Positions 54,891-63,258 of a stretch of DNA of 64,000 nt are shown in pieces. The translations under genes and the position numbers were made by a program. The notes under the pieces are model-generated. The model searched no databases, was not told the origin of the DNA, and saw only the letters and a list, made by a program, of their open reading frames with translations. The DNA lies in NCBI RefSeq assembly GCF_000721265.1, contig NZ_JOFZ01000002.1, positions 124,001-188,000 of the forward strand, written 5' to 3'. The first letter of the stretch is position 1. Each line of letters opens with the position of its first letter. This stretch comes from Streptomyces sp. NRRL F-5126 (GTDB lineage: Bacteria; Actinomycetota; Actinomycetes; Streptomycetales; Streptomycetaceae).

Positions 54891-55315
54891 CCGTACTGAT
54901 CGCCGGCACTTCAGGACTGTTCGCTTACTACGACGGCACCGACGCGGAGCACAAGGAGTGCCGCGCGGCGGTGGCGGCCGCCTCGCACCTGGTGGTGACG
55001 CCTCTGGTGCTGGCCGAACTCGACTACCTACTGACCACGAGGGTCGGCCCTCACGCCGCGCACGGTGCGCTCGCCCACATCCGGGACCGCGCCGCAGTGC
55101 GGCGGTACGCGGTGCCCGAGGTCGAGCCGCACCTGTCGACCGCGCTGGTCACGATGCGCCGCTACCCGCAGATCGGGCTCACGGACACCATGAACGTCGT
55201 CATGGCCGCCGAGTACCGGACGGATGCCGTCCTGACCCTGGATCGCCGGCACTTCCGGACAGTGCGCCCGCTGACCGGCCATGCAGCGTTCCGTCTCTGG
55301 CCTGACGACCGGTGA
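54887..55315 (+). CDS. PIN-domain VapC-like toxin with first catalytic Asp replaced by Gly
   Basis: A 142-residue PIN domain. The expected first acidic residue in the VLIADTSGL-type start reads VLIAGTSGL, a D-to-G change explained by one base (GAC to GGC). The other acids remain: Glu in VLAELDYLL, Asp in IGLTDTMNVV and Asp in LTLDRRHF. PIN toxins are Mg2+-dependent RNases, and loss of the first Asp normally abolishes activity, so this toxin may be dead or a binding-only form. It is co-translated with its antitoxin (GTGA overlap). Confidence 0.88.
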   Translation: MTVLIAGTSGLFAYYDGTDAEHKECRAAVAAASHLVVTPLVLAELDYLLTTRVGPHAAHGALAHIRDRAAVRRYAVPEVEPHLSTALVTMRRYPQIGLTDTMNVVMAAEYRTDAVLTLDRRHFRTVRPLTGHAAFRLWPDDR

Positions 55316-55409
55316 ACACCGCCTGGCCCGGCCGGGGACGGGGATGGCGGGCAGCTCATGCGCTGCCTTGTCCGCCCGGCTGATCAGCCCGTCCCCCTTG
55401 GGTGAATTT

Positions 55410-55530
55410 CCGATCCGGACCTCCGCCCATACCGTCTTGCCCGGTCCGCCGGTGTCGCGCGGCGTCACCGCCCAGCGGGTCGCGAGCGCCGAGACCATGT
55501 ACAGGCCGCGGCCCGACTCCGCGTCCGGTG
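55410..55530 (-). pseudogene. C-terminal fragment of an ATP-binding (HATPase, anti-sigma-like) protein
   Basis: A minus-strand frame reads TPDAESGRGLYMVSALATRW and then GGPGKTVWAEVRIG, the characteristic end of Streptomyces RsbW-like ATP-binding proteins. The N-terminal ATPase half expected upstream (beyond 55530) is absent and a different repeated sequence lies there. The open frame is longer, but only this part is recognisable. Confidence 0.6.
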
Positions 55531-55712
55531 TGGCTGACCGAAACCCGATACCGCGCAGACCCTGTGGCGGGCCCGGGCTGCGGGGCGGCAGCAGCGCCGC
55601 CGTGGCCAACGCCGTGGCCGGGCCCGAGCCGAGGGGCGGCCGGAGCGCCGCGCGGGGTTCGGCGATGTCGGGCTGCGCATCCACTGCTGGGCCACTCTCG
55701 GATTCGTCGCCC

Positions 55713-55950
55713 ACCGGGTGGGCGTCCTCGTCGCTGTCGCCGTGCGGACCGCCGTCCTGCCGAGCGCGCACCGGCTGTCCTCGGCCCTCCTGTGCATCGG
55801 TGGCGGGCCGGCCCTCGCGGCGGGCCAGGATCTCGTGGCCGTCGTCCGGACCGCTCCCGGGCCCGGCTCTCCCGGTGGGGTCCTGACGCTCGCTTACCTG
55901 GCTCCCCGGCGCTGAGCGCCGGGCGCGATCCCCAGTTCAAGGGCGCCTGA
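55713..55950 (+). repeat. Left copy of a diverged duplicated sequence
   Basis: From CCGGGTG onward this stretch matches 61882-62122 in the same orientation, including CGGACCGCCGTCCTGCCGAG, a hydrophobic coding-like part (ALLCIGGGPALAAGQDLV) and the common end GCGCTGAGCGCCGGGCGCG. It looks like a remnant of a small membrane-protein gene. Further upstream, around 55600-55660, weaker similarity to 61370-61470 continues. The copies bracket the 56.1-61.3 kb operon. Confidence 0.65.
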
Positions 55951-56064
55951 ATCGAGGCGGGTTACGACGGCGGACGGCGTCGGGGGCGATCGTCGCACTC
56001 AGTCATCAGTGTTCGGTCGCGCTGATTCCCACCAGTACTGGCCAGACGCGTGCTGTCACACCTC

Positions 56065-56098
56065 TTGACGGCCGATTGACCAAGTGATTTATTCACTT
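56065..56098 (+). promoter_or_regulatory. Promoter and operator of the GntR regulator gene
   Basis: TTGACG (56065-56070) and TTTATT (56088-56093) are 17 bases apart. AAGTGA and TCACTT (56082-56098) form a perfect 6-bp inverted repeat with 5-base spacer centred on the -10, as expected for autorepression by a FadR-type regulator. Confidence 0.6.
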
Positions 56099-56127
56099 AG
56101 CAAATACGGCCGACCGGGAGGCACACC

Positions 56128-56814
56128 ATGCGCGACGCGGACACGGCAGCGATGTCGACGGTCACCCTCTCCGAGCGGCTCGTCGGCGGGATGCTGGATC
56201 TGATCGCCGAGCAGTCACTGCCCCCGGGGGCGCCACTGCCGACCGTGAAGCAGCTGGCCGCCCGCTTCTCCGTGACACCGCCCACCATGCGCGAGGCGCT
56301 GCGCCGCCTGCAGGCCACCGAGGCGGTGGTCCTGCGCCACGGCGCCGGCGTCTACGTCGGCGAGGGCATCCACCGCACCCTGATGCCCAACCCCAACTCC
56401 GCCGTCCCCGACCACGAGGTGCTGGCACTGCAGCTGGTCGAGGCCCGGCTCGTCATCGAGCCCGGCATCGCGGCCGTGGCCGCCGTCCACCGCACCGAAG
56501 AGCATCTGGAGCGCCTGGAGTTGGCCTGCGAGACCGCCACCCGCGAACCGGGCGACCCCCGGCCGCAGCTGAACTTCCACCGCGAACTGGCCAAGAGCTC
56601 GGGCAACCAGGTGCTCTTCGAGGTGGTGGACTCGCTGCTCGCGGTCCGCAGCCGCGAGCAGCGCCGGGTGCGGCGGATGATCCACGACCGCCAGTGGGAC
56701 TTCGAGGGGCACGCGGCGATCCTGCGTGCCGTCCGGGACGGCGACGCGCCGGCGGCCGAACAGCTGACCCGCGCACACCTCGAGCAATTGCGCGCGGACA
56801 TCGCCCGGTCCTGA
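56128..56814 (+). CDS. GntR/FadR-family transcriptional regulator (FCD domain)
   Basis: 228 residues. The GntR winged helix (LPTVKQLAARFSVTPPTMRE, then ALRRLQATEAVVLRHGAGVY) is followed by an all-helical FCD domain with metal/ligand residues (EARLVIEPGIAAVAA, NFHRELAKSSGNQ, HAAILRAVRDGDA). FCD regulators sense organic acids. GGGAGG before the ATG sets the start. It is the first gene of the module and probably controls the creatininase and transporter genes as well as itself. Confidence 0.92.
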   Translation: MRDADTAAMSTVTLSERLVGGMLDLIAEQSLPPGAPLPTVKQLAARFSVTPPTMREALRRLQATEAVVLRHGAGVYVGEGIHRTLMPNPNSAVPDHEVLALQLVEARLVIEPGIAAVAAVHRTEEHLERLELACETATREPGDPRPQLNFHRELAKSSGNQVLFEVVDSLLAVRSREQRRVRRMIHDRQWDFEGHAAILRAVRDGDAPAAEQLTRAHLEQLRADIARS

Positions 56815-56956
56815 GCCGGCGACGTCCTCAACGACTCGATTTCGCGTGGGCTCCCGCCCCACGCCGGTTACCGCCGCAGCGGACGAGCAACTCCGGCCAC
56901 GGCGGGCTGCTCGCCACGCCCGCGCGGCACTTCCACCCTCTCGAACCGGGACACTG

Positions 56957-57787
56957 ATGACCAACGAACCCCGATCACACCGGCTGGCAGATCTCACCTG
57001 GCCGGAGATACATCGGCTGCGCGCCGTCGCACCCGTCGCGCTCATCCCGCTGGGCGCGTGCGAGCAGCACGGCCGCGGGCTGGCCCAGCGCACCGACACC
57101 ACAAGGGCGGAGGCCGTCGCCGACATGGTCGCCGAACGCCTTTCGCCGTCCGTGGTGATCACACCGGCCGTTCCCGTCGGCCTGTCCGAGCACCACATGG
57201 CCTTCCCCGGGACGCTGACCCTGACAGGCCCCACCCTCATGGCCGTCGTCCAGGAACTCGTCACCAGCCTCTACCGGCACGGCTGGCGCCGGGTGTTCGT
57301 GCTGACCGGGCACGGCGGCAACAACTCCGCCGTCGACCTGTCCGTGTCCCGGCTGCGCGCGGACTTCCAGGACCTGCACATCGCGTGGAGCGGGGTGACC
57401 GCTGTCGCCTCCGACGTGACGGCCGAACTGGCGCAGAGCCGGGTGCGCGGTCACAGCTGCGAGATCGAGACCTCCCAGGCGATGTTCGCCGATCCCACCC
57501 TCGTGCAGTCCGGGTGGCTCACCCGCGGAAGCGCCGCGCTGGACGATCTCGAGCCGGCCGGCCGGCTGAGCCGCGGCCATCCGCACATCCACTTCCCCCA
57601 GGCCTACGACGTGCTCAGCGCCGACGGCAACCTGGGCGACGGACGGCTCGCCGACCCCGAGGCGGGAAAGCGGATCATCACCACCGTCGTCGACCGCGTC
57701 GCCGCCTTCCTCGAAGGCTTCATCGCCCTGCCCGACCGTGTTCCCCACCCGCCCGTGTCCGACGAGCGGGCTTTGGAGGCCCGATGA
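56957..57787 (+). CDS. Creatininase-family amidohydrolase
   Basis: 276 residues. The metal-binding family motifs are visible: LGACEQHGRGL, HHMAFPGTLTLT, LTGHGGNNSA and GHSCEIETS. These enzymes hydrolyse cyclic or linear amides (creatinine, formamides of cofactor precursors, others). With an adjacent polar-compound ABC transporter the likely job is hydrolysis of an imported amide. The stop overlaps the next start by four bases (ATGA). No clear ribosome site precedes the ATG. Confidence 0.9.
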   Translation: MTNEPRSHRLADLTWPEIHRLRAVAPVALIPLGACEQHGRGLAQRTDTTRAEAVADMVAERLSPSVVITPAVPVGLSEHHMAFPGTLTLTGPTLMAVVQELVTSLYRHGWRRVFVLTGHGGNNSAVDLSVSRLRADFQDLHIAWSGVTAVASDVTAELAQSRVRGHSCEIETSQAMFADPTLVQSGWLTRGSAALDDLEPAGRLSRGHPHIHFPQAYDVLSADGNLGDGRLADPEAGKRIITTVVDRVAAFLEGFIALPDRVPHPPVSDERALEAR

Positions 57788-58677
57788 CTTCCCACGCCCT
57801 TGTGCGCCGCACACCTCAGCGCCGCACACCTCAGCGCCGCACCGTCCTCGCCGCCGCAACGCTCGGCCTGCTCTCGCTGTCGCTCACCGCCTGCGGCGGT
57901 TCAGGCTCCTCGGCCGCGTCCAACAAGTACGGGACGATATCGGCCGGTCGGATCAAGTTCGCCTACCGCTCGGACGACAAGCCGGTCTCCTTCATCCAGA
58001 ACGGACAGCCGGCCGGCTTCATGGTCGACCTCTCCAAGGCGGTGGCCGCGAAAATGGGCCTCAAGGCCGGCTACGTCGCGACCAGCTTCAACAGCATGCT
58101 GCCGGACGTACGCAACCACATGTACGACGCGGCGGCCTTCGGCACCCTGGTCACCCCCGACCGCTCCCGGCAGGCCGCCTTCACCACAGCCGTCGGATAC
58201 AGCCAGGCGCGGCTGCTGTCGCTGAAGAAGGAGCCGATCGCGACCGTGGCCGCGGCCAACGGCAAGACCGTGGCGATCACCCAGGGCAGCGAGCTGATCC
58301 CGCTGATCCAGAAACTCGACCCGAAGGTGGTCGTGAAGCAGTTCCCCAGTGTCGCCGCCAGCACGAACGCCCTCGTCGCGGGCCAGGTGGACGGCCTGCT
58401 CACCGGGGTGACGACCACGCAGACCCTGCTGCGCCAGCACGCCGGCTTCACCGCCACGCCCCCGATCACCAGCGGAATGAGCGCATTCCCGGTGGCCAAG
58501 GACCGGCGCAAGCTGCTCAAGGGACTCAACACGGCGCTGGCCTCGGTCATGACCGACGGCACCTACACCAAGCTCTACGCGAAGTGGAACCCGCCGGGCA
58601 GCAAGATCCCGCAGAAGCTCCTCGACGACTACCCCGGCATGAAGCAGGTCGCGGCGGGCTCCCCGAGCCCGTCATAG
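57784..58677 (+). CDS. ABC transporter substrate-binding lipoprotein (family 3)
   Basis: 297 residues. The leader has two RRTPQ units followed by RRTVLAAATLGLLSL, a possible Tat-type n-region, and a lipobox LTAC. The mature protein is a family-3 solute-binding fold (RIKFAYRSDDKPVSFIQNGQ, then PAGFMVDLSKAVAAKMGL, and DVRNHMYDAAAFGTLVTPDR) used for amino acids or related polar compounds. The ATG overlaps the creatininase stop and has GGAGG upstream. Confidence 0.9.
   Translation: MTSHALVRRTPQRRTPQRRTVLAAATLGLLSLSLTACGGSGSSAASNKYGTISAGRIKFAYRSDDKPVSFIQNGQPAGFMVDLSKAVAAKMGLKAGYVATSFNSMLPDVRNHMYDAAAFGTLVTPDRSRQAAFTTAVGYSQARLLSLKKEPIATVAAANGKTVAITQGSELIPLIQKLDPKVVVKQFPSVAASTNALVAGQVDGLLTGVTTTQTLLRQHAGFTATPPITSGMSAFPVAKDRRKLLKGLNTALASVMTDGTYTKLYAKWNPPGSKIPQKLLDDYPGMKQVAAGSPSPS
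57805..57842 (+). repeat. 15-bp tandem repeat in the lipoprotein leader
   Basis: CGCCGCACACCTCAG occurs twice in direct succession followed by its first eight bases. It encodes the duplicated RRTPQ of the signal peptide n-region. Slippage could add or remove a unit without shifting the frame. Confidence 0.8.
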
Positions 58678-58690
58678 GGGGCCGATCCAC

Positions 58691-59443
58691 ATGCACCAGT
58701 TCCTGGACACCTTCTTCAACCTCCACCTGATCGGCGGGGTCTTCCCCTCGCTGCTCAAGGTCGGCCTGCGCAACACCGTGCTGCTGGCCGCGCTCGCCAG
58801 CGTCATCGGACTGATCGTCGGCATCCTCCTCGCGGCCGGCCTGATGTCGCGGACCGCGCTGGTACGGGCTCCCTGCCGCGCCTACGTGGACGTACTGCGC
58901 GGGCTCCCGCACATCCTCAGCATCTACCTGATCGGCCAGGGCCTGCCACTCGCCGGACTGAACGTCTTCGGCGGCTGGACCTACGGATACGCCGCGCTGG
59001 CCATCGGACTCACCGAGGGCGCATACATGGCGGAGATCTTCCGCTCGGGCTTCCAGAGCGTCGACCCCGGGATCGTGGAGGCCTCCCGCAGCCTGGGCAT
59101 GTCACACCGCTCGACGATGCGCCTGGTCGTCATCCCGATCGGCTTCCGGAGCGTACTGCCCGCACTGACCGGCCAGTTCATCCTCGTCATCAAGGCCACC
59201 GCACTGGTGTACCTGCTGGGCCTGGTCACCGGTCAGCGCGAGATGTTCGCGATCGCCCAGGACGCCTCGACCAACGACGCCTCGCTCTCCCCGCTGGTCG
59301 CCGCCGGTGTGCTGTTCCTGGCCATCACCATCCCGCTCACCTACGCGGTCAACGCCTGGGACCGCCGGCTGCGCGACGGCCGCAGGTCGCCGTCCGCCGC
59401 CGCGCCCGCCGAGACCGCACCGCCGCAGGAGGTACTCACATGA
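58691..59443 (+). CDS. Amino-acid-type ABC transporter permease
   Basis: A 250-residue HisM/GlnP-type permease with about five membrane segments (LLKVGLRNTVLLAALASVIG, IGLIVGILLAAGLM and others). The EAA-like coupling loop reads GIVEASRSLGMSHRSTMRLV. It forms the channel with the lipoprotein and the ATPase. It lies 13 bases after the lipoprotein gene, and its stop overlaps the ATPase start. Confidence 0.92.
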   Translation: MHQFLDTFFNLHLIGGVFPSLLKVGLRNTVLLAALASVIGLIVGILLAAGLMSRTALVRAPCRAYVDVLRGLPHILSIYLIGQGLPLAGLNVFGGWTYGYAALAIGLTEGAYMAEIFRSGFQSVDPGIVEASRSLGMSHRSTMRLVVIPIGFRSVLPALTGQFILVIKATALVYLLGLVTGQREMFAIAQDASTNDASLSPLVAAGVLFLAITIPLTYAVNAWDRRLRDGRRSPSAAAPAETAPPQEVLT

Positions 59444-60243
59444 GCAACTCGCCGAGTTCGGCCCCGGCCTCCCGGCGGACCTCAGGCGCGACCACCGCTC
59501 CCGGTGCCGGGGCCCCCACCGCGGTCAGGTACGAGTCCGTGAGCAAGAGCTATGGCCCGACCCCGGTGCTGCGCGGGGTGGACCTGGTGGTCCAGGGCGG
59601 TACGACCACCTGCGTCATCGGTCCTTCCGGGTCGGGCAAGTCCACGCTGCTGCGCTGCGCGAACCTCCTCGAACGGCCGGACTCCGGGCGGGTGCTGATC
59701 GGCCAGGAGGCCATCACAGAACCCGGGGCCGACGTCGACCGGATCAGAACCCGCGTCGGCATGGTCTTCCAGCGCTTCCACCTCTTCCCGCACCACACCG
59801 TCCTGGACAACGTGACCCTCGCGCTCCAGCGCGTACTCGGCAGGCCACGCGAGGAAGCGGTCTCGATCGCCCGGCGACGGCTGGCCGAGGTCGGGCTCGA
59901 CCGTCTTGAGGACCGCCGCCCCGCCCAGCTGTCCGGCGGCCAGCAACAGCGTGTCGCCATCGCACGGTCGCTGGCCATGGACCCGGAGGTGATGCTCTTC
60001 GACGAGGCCACCTCCGCGCTCGACCCGGAACTGGTCAAAGGCGTGCTGGCAGTCATGCGCGACCTGGCCGCCCAGGGCATGACCATGATCGTGGTCACCC
60101 ACGAAATGCGCTTCGCCCGCGAGGCGGCCCACCAGGTCGCCTTCCTCGACGGCGGCCGGCTGCTGGAGACCGCCGCCCCGGACGCGTTCTTCGACTCGCC
60201 TCGCAACGAGCGTCTGCGCGGCTTCCTCGACCAGGTCCTCTGA
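59440..60243 (+). CDS. Amino-acid-type ABC transporter ATP-binding protein
   Basis: 267 residues, GlnQ-like. Walker A is GPSGSGKST, the Q loop GMVFQRFHLFPH, the signature QLSGGQQQRVAIARSL, Walker B MLFDEATSALDPE and the switch His in VVTHEMRFA. The first 30 residues are a variable Ser/Ala/Thr-rich extension. It is coupled to the permease gene by an ATGA overlap and powers uptake of the unknown polar substrate. Confidence 0.95.
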   Translation: MSNSPSSAPASRRTSGATTAPGAGAPTAVRYESVSKSYGPTPVLRGVDLVVQGGTTTCVIGPSGSGKSTLLRCANLLERPDSGRVLIGQEAITEPGADVDRIRTRVGMVFQRFHLFPHHTVLDNVTLALQRVLGRPREEAVSIARRRLAEVGLDRLEDRRPAQLSGGQQQRVAIARSLAMDPEVMLFDEATSALDPELVKGVLAVMRDLAAQGMTMIVVTHEMRFAREAAHQVAFLDGGRLLETAAPDAFFDSPRNERLRGFLDQVL

Positions 60244-60313
60244 CCCATGCCCTGACCGCCCCGTTCACAGCCGTCAGCTCACAGCCAACCGCTCACAGCA
60301 GTAAGGCAGGACG

Positions 60314-61333
60314 ATGCGCTTCTCCCCGATCGCCGGGCGCCTGCGCGCCCTCGCCATCGCCGCGGCTCTGGCCGCCGCGGCATCCGCCGCGGCGGCCCCC
60401 GCCGAAGCGGCGGCACCGGCCCCGGGCGTCACCGGCGCCCCTTCCACAGCGGTGGTGGACCACGAACTGCCCACCACAGGCTGCGGCCTGCGCCCGCCGG
60501 CCACGCCCGGCACCCGTGCAGCACAGACCATCGACTCCGGCGGCCGTACCCGCGACTACGTTCTCCAGATCCCGGCCGGGTACAGGCCCGACCGGCCCGA
60601 CCAACTGGTCCTGGTTTTCCACGGACGGGGAAAGTCCGGCATCTCGCAGGCCGACGTCACGGCCGTCACCGACCCGCACACCATCGCCGTCTACCCCCAA
60701 GGCCTGCCCGGCACCGGGAAAACCCATGAGGCCGCCTGGCCCGGAGCCCCGTACAGCACCCCGGAGATGGCCGACGACCCCCTCTTCGTCAGCGACCTCA
60801 TCACCCACCTCCAGCAGACGCTCTGCGTCGACCCGTCCCGCATCATGCTCGCCGGGAAATCCAACGGCGGTGCCTTCGCCGCCCGACTCGCCTGCTCGAT
60901 GTCCCGCCGGATCGCCGCGGTGACCGTCGTCTCCGGCGCACTGTACGGACAGCACGGCTGCTCGCCCGCGCGCCCGGTACCCGTACTCGATTTCCACGGC
61001 ACAGGCGACACCGTCATCCCCTATGCGGGGGACCCGAGCCGCGACCTCCCCCCGGTCATGGACTGGGCGGCCCAGTGGGCTCGCCAGGACGGCTGTACCA
61101 CCGGGCCGCACACCTTCTTCCACAAGGCCGACGTGACCGGACTGCGCTGGAGCCACTGCCAGGACCATGCGGGCGTCACGCACTACCGCATCGCCGGCGG
61201 TGGCCACGTCTGGCCCGGCGGCAGCTCGGCCGGCGCTACCCAGACCATCAGCGCCACATCGCTGATGCTCACCTTCCTCCGCACTCACCCGCTGGGTGAA
61301 CGGTGTCATTCCGACGAACGCGCGATGAGCTGA
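60314..61333 (+). CDS. Secreted PHB-depolymerase/feruloyl-esterase-like hydrolase
   Basis: 339 residues. An Ala-rich signal peptide (RLRALAIAAALAAAASAAAA) is followed by an alpha/beta-hydrolase of the LpqC/PHB depolymerase family: oxyanion region LVLVFHGRGKSG, nucleophile Ser183 in LAGKSNGGAFAARLA, Asp in DFHGTGDTVIPYAG and His in GGGHVWPGG. Cysteines suit an exported protein. It should cleave a polymer or aryl ester outside the cell, perhaps releasing what the transporter imports. It follows the ATPase gene by 70 bases with AAGGCAGGA before the ATG. Confidence 0.87.
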   Translation: MRFSPIAGRLRALAIAAALAAAASAAAAPAEAAAPAPGVTGAPSTAVVDHELPTTGCGLRPPATPGTRAAQTIDSGGRTRDYVLQIPAGYRPDRPDQLVLVFHGRGKSGISQADVTAVTDPHTIAVYPQGLPGTGKTHEAAWPGAPYSTPEMADDPLFVSDLITHLQQTLCVDPSRIMLAGKSNGGAFAARLACSMSRRIAAVTVVSGALYGQHGCSPARPVPVLDFHGTGDTVIPYAGDPSRDLPPVMDWAAQWARQDGCTTGPHTFFHKADVTGLRWSHCQDHAGVTHYRIAGGGHVWPGGSSAGATQTISATSLMLTFLRTHPLGERCHSDERAMS

Positions 61334-61881
61334 GTCGAGCCAGGACCGGGCAGCGGGCCGGGAGCGGCCCCGCCGTGGCCGGCGTCGTGGCCAGGCCCGC
61401 GCCCAGGGTGAGCGCCTCCAGGGCCGGGGCCGTCAGGGGCCCGAGCCGAGGGCCGACCAGAGCGCCGCGTGGAACGCGACCGCCGGCACGAGCGCGACGC
61501 ATCACGCGACCGCCGACGTCGCGGCGATCCGGCGGCGGATGCGCGGCGGGCGCGTGATGAAGCCCGCCGCCGCGTTGGCCATCATGCAGAGCGCGAAGTT
61601 GAACGCCGCCTCGGCGATCAGGAACCAGGCGATCAGCAGCGGGTCCGTACGGCTCTGGCCGCATCCAAGCGACTGGCCCGAGACGTTGGGCGGCCGGACC
61701 CGCCGGGTGCTCACCGTCGCCCTGTTCGGGCCGCTTCCGCCGCCGCGGGGTGAGGCGCTCGCCCTCCGCCGCCTGGCCGGAGCTGCCGTGCGCACACTCG
61801 CCGCGCCGACCGCCGCCGGCCGCGGCATGTGCCTGATGGCGTGGAGCGGGGTCGCCGCAGGTGTGACGGGGTTCGGCGCCT
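61334..61881. other. Decayed region with membrane-protein remnants
   Basis: No intact gene is seen. On the minus strand, 61502-61657 reads a hydrophobic remnant (LLIAWFLIAEAAFNFALCMM) ending in a basic tail, probably a broken membrane-protein gene. Short similarity to 55590-55660 is visible around 61370-61470, so the duplicated sequence probably extends into this stretch. Confidence 0.45.
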
Positions 61882-62122
61882 ACCGGGTGTGCGTCCTCGT
61901 CGTCGTCACCGCACGGACCGCCGTCCTGCCGAGCGCACGCCGGCCGGCCTCGGCGCTGCTGTGCGTCGGTGGCGGTCTGGCCCTCGCGGCGGGGCAGGAT
62001 CTCGTGACCGGCGTACGGGCCGCCCCAGGCCCCGGCTCCCTCAGCCAGGCCCTGGCACTCGGCCTGCCGGCCGCCGCGGCGCTGAGCACCGGGCGCGATC
62101 TGCGGCGCAAGAGCGCCTCGGT
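61882..62122 (+). repeat. Right copy of the diverged duplicated sequence
   Basis: Same orientation and order as 55713-55950, sharing CGGACCGCCGTCCTGCCGAG and ending GCGCTGAGCACCGGGCGCG. It encodes ASALLCVGGGLALAAGQDLV in the matching frame. It abuts the stop of the methyltransferase gene. Confidence 0.65.
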
Positions 62123-62123
62123 T

Positions 62124-62897
62124 TCAGCGGGTGCAGGCCACCGTCACCAGCGTGAACGTGGCGAAGAACGGTCCCTGGGCGAGCGACGTGAACCAGCGCA
62201 GGCCCCTGGCCTCGTCGATGTGTCCGCCGTCGATGGCCTTCCGCATGTTGCGCCCGAGGCCCAGGACGTGGTCGGCCTCGTCGACGTCGCGGAAGACCGG
62301 CGCCGTGGTCCGTACGGTCTCGACGGCGAACCCCGCCTGCTCGGCGAGCCGGGGGAGCCCGCGTCCGATGGCGGAGTTCCGCACCACCTGTGACGTGGTG
62401 AAGCGGGTGAACGCGCGGCTCGTCTCCAGGTCGTCCGCGTCGACGACGAGCGTGTCCCAGTCCGGTTCGGCCAGGGCGACGCGGCCGCCGGGGCGGACCA
62501 CGCGACGGAGTTGGGCGAGGACGGCCGAAGGGTCCGCGACGTGCATGAGAACACGGTCGACCTTGGCGCGGTCCACCGTTTCCGGATCGACCGGCAGCGC
62601 GTGCACGTCAGCCTCGCGGATGCCGACCGTCGGCAGGGAGGCCACACGGCCGCGGGCCCGGGCCAGCATCGCCGGGTCGTGGTCGACGCCGATCACCGTG
62701 CCGTCCGGGCCCGCGCGGTCGGCGAGCGACTGCAGATCCGTGCCGGGGCCGCAGCCCACGTCGAGCACGGTCTGGCCCGGCCGCACGTCCAGCAGGTCCA
62801 GCATGACCTGCTTGTACGCGCGTCCGGCCTGGCCGGCGGCCGCCCGCAGCATGTAGGCGGCGGAGTCGGGTCTTGGCTGTCCGAGCGTTCGCGGCAT
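62124..62897 (-). CDS. Class I SAM-dependent methyltransferase
   Basis: 257 residues with a UbiE/Methyltransf_25-type fold: VLDVGCGPGTDLQSLADRAG (motif I), VIGVDHDPAMLARA (acidic strand end), READVHALPVD (motif II) and RRVVRPGGRVALAEPDWD (motif III). The C-terminal third is substrate-specific and unassigned. No ribosome site is obvious before the ATG. The substrate is unknown. Confidence 0.87.
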   Translation of the reverse strand: MPRTLGQPRPDSAAYMLRAAAGQAGRAYKQVMLDLLDVRPGQTVLDVGCGPGTDLQSLADRAGPDGTVIGVDHDPAMLARARGRVASLPTVGIREADVHALPVDPETVDRAKVDRVLMHVADPSAVLAQLRRVVRPGGRVALAEPDWDTLVVDADDLETSRAFTRFTTSQVVRNSAIGRGLPRLAEQAGFAVETVRTTAPVFRDVDEADHVLGLGRNMRKAIDGGHIDEARGLRWFTSLAQGPFFATFTLVTVACTR

Positions 62898-63002
62898 GGT
62901 GTGCAGTCAAGCAGCCGGAGCCGCCGCGGCGCTACGGCACACTCCGCTCGTGGCGCCGGGACCCGCCGACGAGGACGTGCACGAGCAGGGCGAGCCCGCC
63001 AC

Positions 63003-63248
63003 GTGTACTGGCGGCGCGAGTCCACGGACATCCTGGGGCAGTTCCGCGCCGCGGTCGGGCGCTGTCCGCACGACCCGCGGGTGCGGGAACTGCTGCGCGC
63101 GCTCACCGCCGCCAGCACGGAGTTCGTCGCGATGTGGTCCGAGCACCCGGTGCAGGCGTTCACCCCCGCGACGAAGCGGTCCCAGCAACCGGCCGCGGGC
63201 CGGATCGCCTTCCTGCCCGCGTCACCCGCCGACGGGTCCGCGCCGTAG
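63003..63248 (+). pseudogene. C-terminal fragment of a MmyB-like helix-turn-helix regulator
   Basis: The frame reads WRRESTDILGQFRAAVGRCP, DPRVRELLRALTAASTEFVA and MWSEHPVQAF, the usual end of XRE regulators with a MmyB-like ligand-binding domain. The DNA-binding and central parts are missing; the sequence upstream belongs to the start region of the divergent methyltransferase gene. It is a remnant left by deletion or rearrangement. Confidence 0.65.
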
Positions 63249-63258
63249 GCGCCGCTCG

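Noticed and set aside
55718..55915. A small membrane protein encoded in the left repeat
   Set aside because: The homologous right copy continues further upstream and in a longer context, so the left piece is better explained as a truncated remnant.
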